DNA of 34,883 bases from an uncultured Chitinophaga sp. (GTDB taxonomy: Bacteria; Bacteroidota; Bacteroidia; Chitinophagales; Chitinophagaceae), in assembly GCF_937874145.1 (NCBI RefSeq), contig NZ_CALNBI010000044.1, forward strand, positions 1-34,883, given 5' to 3'. The notes beneath the pieces are model-generated. The model saw only the letters and a list, made by a program, of their open reading frames with translations. It did not search any database and was not told the DNA's origin. Made by a program: the position numbers and the translations under genes. Of this stretch, positions 33,736-34,883 are shown in pieces. Positions within the stretch are counted from its first letter, which is position 1. Each line of letters begins with the position of its first letter.

Positions 33736-34319
33736 AAACCCATTTTTTTCGCGCGCCGCCATTCGTAGACAGACGCGCCGGTGAGCAATAAGGCAGCCGC
33801 CACGAAGAACCATCCGCCCACGTCGGGCTGCGACAGCGCTTCAAAGTTCAGCATTTTCTTGTACCCGATCAGCGGCGGTTGATACGCCATGCCGGGTACT
33901 TTGATGGGCGCCGTGGGGTCCAGGTTATGGCCGTAATCGTATTCCCATTTCCAGAAGTCGTACATCGATACCAGGGCGATCAGCAGCAGCAGGCCCGTCC
34001 AAATGTAGAAACCGATCCGCCGGTTCAGGAAGAACACCACCAGGCCCAGCGCACAGAAGATTCCCAGCGCGATGGGCATGTAGACGAACTCCTTGAAATC
34101 GTTTTTGTGGATGGTTTTCATGCCGATGTAGTGGTTCAGGCCGTTGATGATCTCCACGTCGCCTTTCACGTCGTTGATCCAGATATTCATGGAAATCCCT
34201 TCGGGGTACTGCGGCGCGGCGAGGTCGATCCGCCACATGGGCGTGAACCAGAGCGTGATGATGCAGGCGATGGCTGCAAAAATGCTCACTTTCGCGAATG
34301 CGCTTAGTTTTCTGTTCAT
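33732..34319 (-). CDS. Multi-pass membrane protein of the nos cluster (NosB-like position)
   Basis: A 195-residue protein with about four transmembrane segments: FAKVSIFAAIACIITLWFTP, MPIALGIFCALGLVVFFL, IGFYIWTGLLLLIALVSMYD and GGWFFVAAALLLTGASVYEW. The first loop (MWRIDLAAPQYPEGISMNIW) and the loop with HNLDPTAPIKVPG face the periplasm by the positive-inside rule. I start at the ATG at 34319; the frame extends 8 codons further. It lies between nosZ and nosL and overlaps nosL in ATGA. Clade II nos clusters carry a membrane protein called NosB directly after nosZ. The position fits, but I cannot confirm homology, so function stays open. Confidence 0.8.
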   Translation of the reverse strand: MNRKLSAFAKVSIFAAIACIITLWFTPMWRIDLAAPQYPEGISMNIWINDVKGDVEIINGLNHYIGMKTIHKNDFKEFVYMPIALGIFCALGLVVFFLNRRIGFYIWTGLLLLIALVSMYDFWKWEYDYGHNLDPTAPIKVPGMAYQPPLIGYKKMLNFEALSQPDVGGWFFVAAALLLTGASVYEWRRAKKMGL

Positions 34320-34334
34320 AACTGGTAGTAAAGA

Positions 34335-34364
34335 AGGCAGCACGTCCCGTAAGACGTACTGCCT
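34335..34364 (-). terminator. Strong hairpin 3' of nosZ (attenuator or mRNA 3' stabiliser)
   Basis: GGCAGCACGTC (34336-34346) and GACGTACTGCC (34353-34363) form an 11-bp stem with a 6-base loop, plus one A-T pair at the base. The single mismatch becomes a G-U pair in the reverse-strand RNA. It lies between the nosZ stop and the next gene and is followed by a modestly T-rich run (TTCTTTACT), so termination is probably partial. Confidence 0.65.
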
Positions 34365-34376
34365 CAGGTGTTTAAA

Positions 34377-34883
34377 TTATTTGGCGGTGGTGTCGGCGCC
34401 GGCTCCGGGAGCCGTATCACCGATGCCCCATTTCAGCGGCACGTTGCTGCCTTTTGGAGAAACTCTCATGTAACCCTGCATTTCCTGGTGCAGCGCCGAG
34501 CAGAAGTCGGTGCAGTAGAAGGGATAGATGCCGGTTTGCTTGGGCGTGAATTTCAGGGTGGCGGTTTCGCCCGGCATGATCAGCAGTTCCGCGGTGGGAG
34601 CGTGTTTGATGGCAAAGCCGTGGGGGATGTCCCAGTCCTGTTCCAGGTTGGTGACGTGGAAGTACACATCATCGCCCACCTGGATGCCTTCGATATTGTC
34701 AGGAGCAAGGTGGGAACGGATCGCAGTCATATAAACGTGCACTTCGTTGCCTTTGCGCTCCACTCGCGTGGCTTTCTCGCCTGCCGCCACGTAAGGGTGC
34801 TTGTTTTTGGCGATGTCAAAGAACTTGACGCTCTGGTCCTTGATCTTCTCTGCCGGGATGGCCTGTGCGTAGTGGGGCTCGCC
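34377..34883 (-). CDS. nosZ: Nitrous oxide reductase, C-terminal part (cut by window end)
   Basis: The last 168 codons of the catalytic enzyme that reduces N2O to N2; the 5' part lies beyond the window. The visible start reads GEPHYAQAIPAEKI, whose His fits the last CuZ ligand region. The cupredoxin domain binds the CuA site: DIPHGF supplies a His (about 34620) and YCTDFCSALHQEMQGYM (about 34467-34517) supplies two Cys, a His and a Met in the C-x3-C-x3-H-x2-M pattern. All ligands are present. A Gly/Ala/Thr-rich tail follows. Bacteroidota carry the clade II (Sec-exported) form; that is expected here but the signal peptide is not visible. Confidence 0.96.
   Translation of the reverse strand, partial: GEPHYAQAIPAEKIKDQSVKFFDIAKNKHPYVAAGEKATRVERKGNEVHVYMTAIRSHLAPDNIEGIQVGDDVYFHVTNLEQDWDIPHGFAIKHAPTAELLIMPGETATLKFTPKQTGIYPFYCTDFCSALHQEMQGYMRVSPKGSNVPLKWGIGDTAPGAGADTTAK

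Overview
The window looks like chromosomal DNA of a GC-rich member of the Bacteroidota, most likely Chitinophaga or a close relative in the Chitinophagaceae. The basis is two SusC/SusD pairs with FecR-type anti-sigma factors, many lipoproteins, promoter boxes of the form TAnnTTTG, and GC-rich reading frames with long antisense shadows. This placement comes from gene content, not from a database search. No tRNA, rRNA, CRISPR array, insertion sequence or prophage gene was seen.

Layout: (1) 1-5750, the tail of a FecR gene, then a SusC transporter carrying an STN signalling domain, and its SusD. (2) 5840-12850, reverse strand, a compact light-sensing operon read as heme oxygenase (bphO), a phytochrome photosensory core with no output domain (bphP), a 1490-residue CheB-CheR-PAS-histidine kinase fusion, and a single-domain response regulator; the first three genes overlap. 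(3) 12960-16460, a lipoprotein amidohydrolase and an alpha/beta hydrolase in tandem, then a small lipoprotein, a doubtful small ORF and a GNAT acetyltransferase on the reverse strand. (4) 16675-27700, an ECF sigma factor, FecR, STN-type SusC, SusD, a DUF4843 lipoprotein, a PKD-like lipoprotein and a secreted protein with two thioredoxin domains. (5) 27790-30630, an uncharacterised 594-residue protein divergent from queD and an Rrf2 regulator, with a perfect 26-bp palindrome between two outward-facing promoter boxes. (6) 30635-34883, reverse strand, a nitrous oxide reductase cluster read as nosZ (3' end only), a membrane protein, nosL, nosD, nosF and nosY.

How the genes may work together: BphO would make biliverdin for BphP. 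BphP has every chromophore residue I checked but no kinase, so the translationally coupled CheB-CheR-PAS kinase is the obvious partner, passing phosphate to the response regulator. That split arrangement is the most interesting system here. In region 4 the sigma factor/FecR pair is likely controlled by the STN domain of SusC when substrate is imported. In region 6 NosL, NosD, NosF and NosY supply and insert copper and sulfur for NosZ, and the Rrf2 protein with three cysteines nearby is a plausible nitric oxide or redox sensor.

Limits: all functions are read from motifs and gene order. Start codons were adjusted by hand where a signal peptide or gene overlap favoured an internal ATG.
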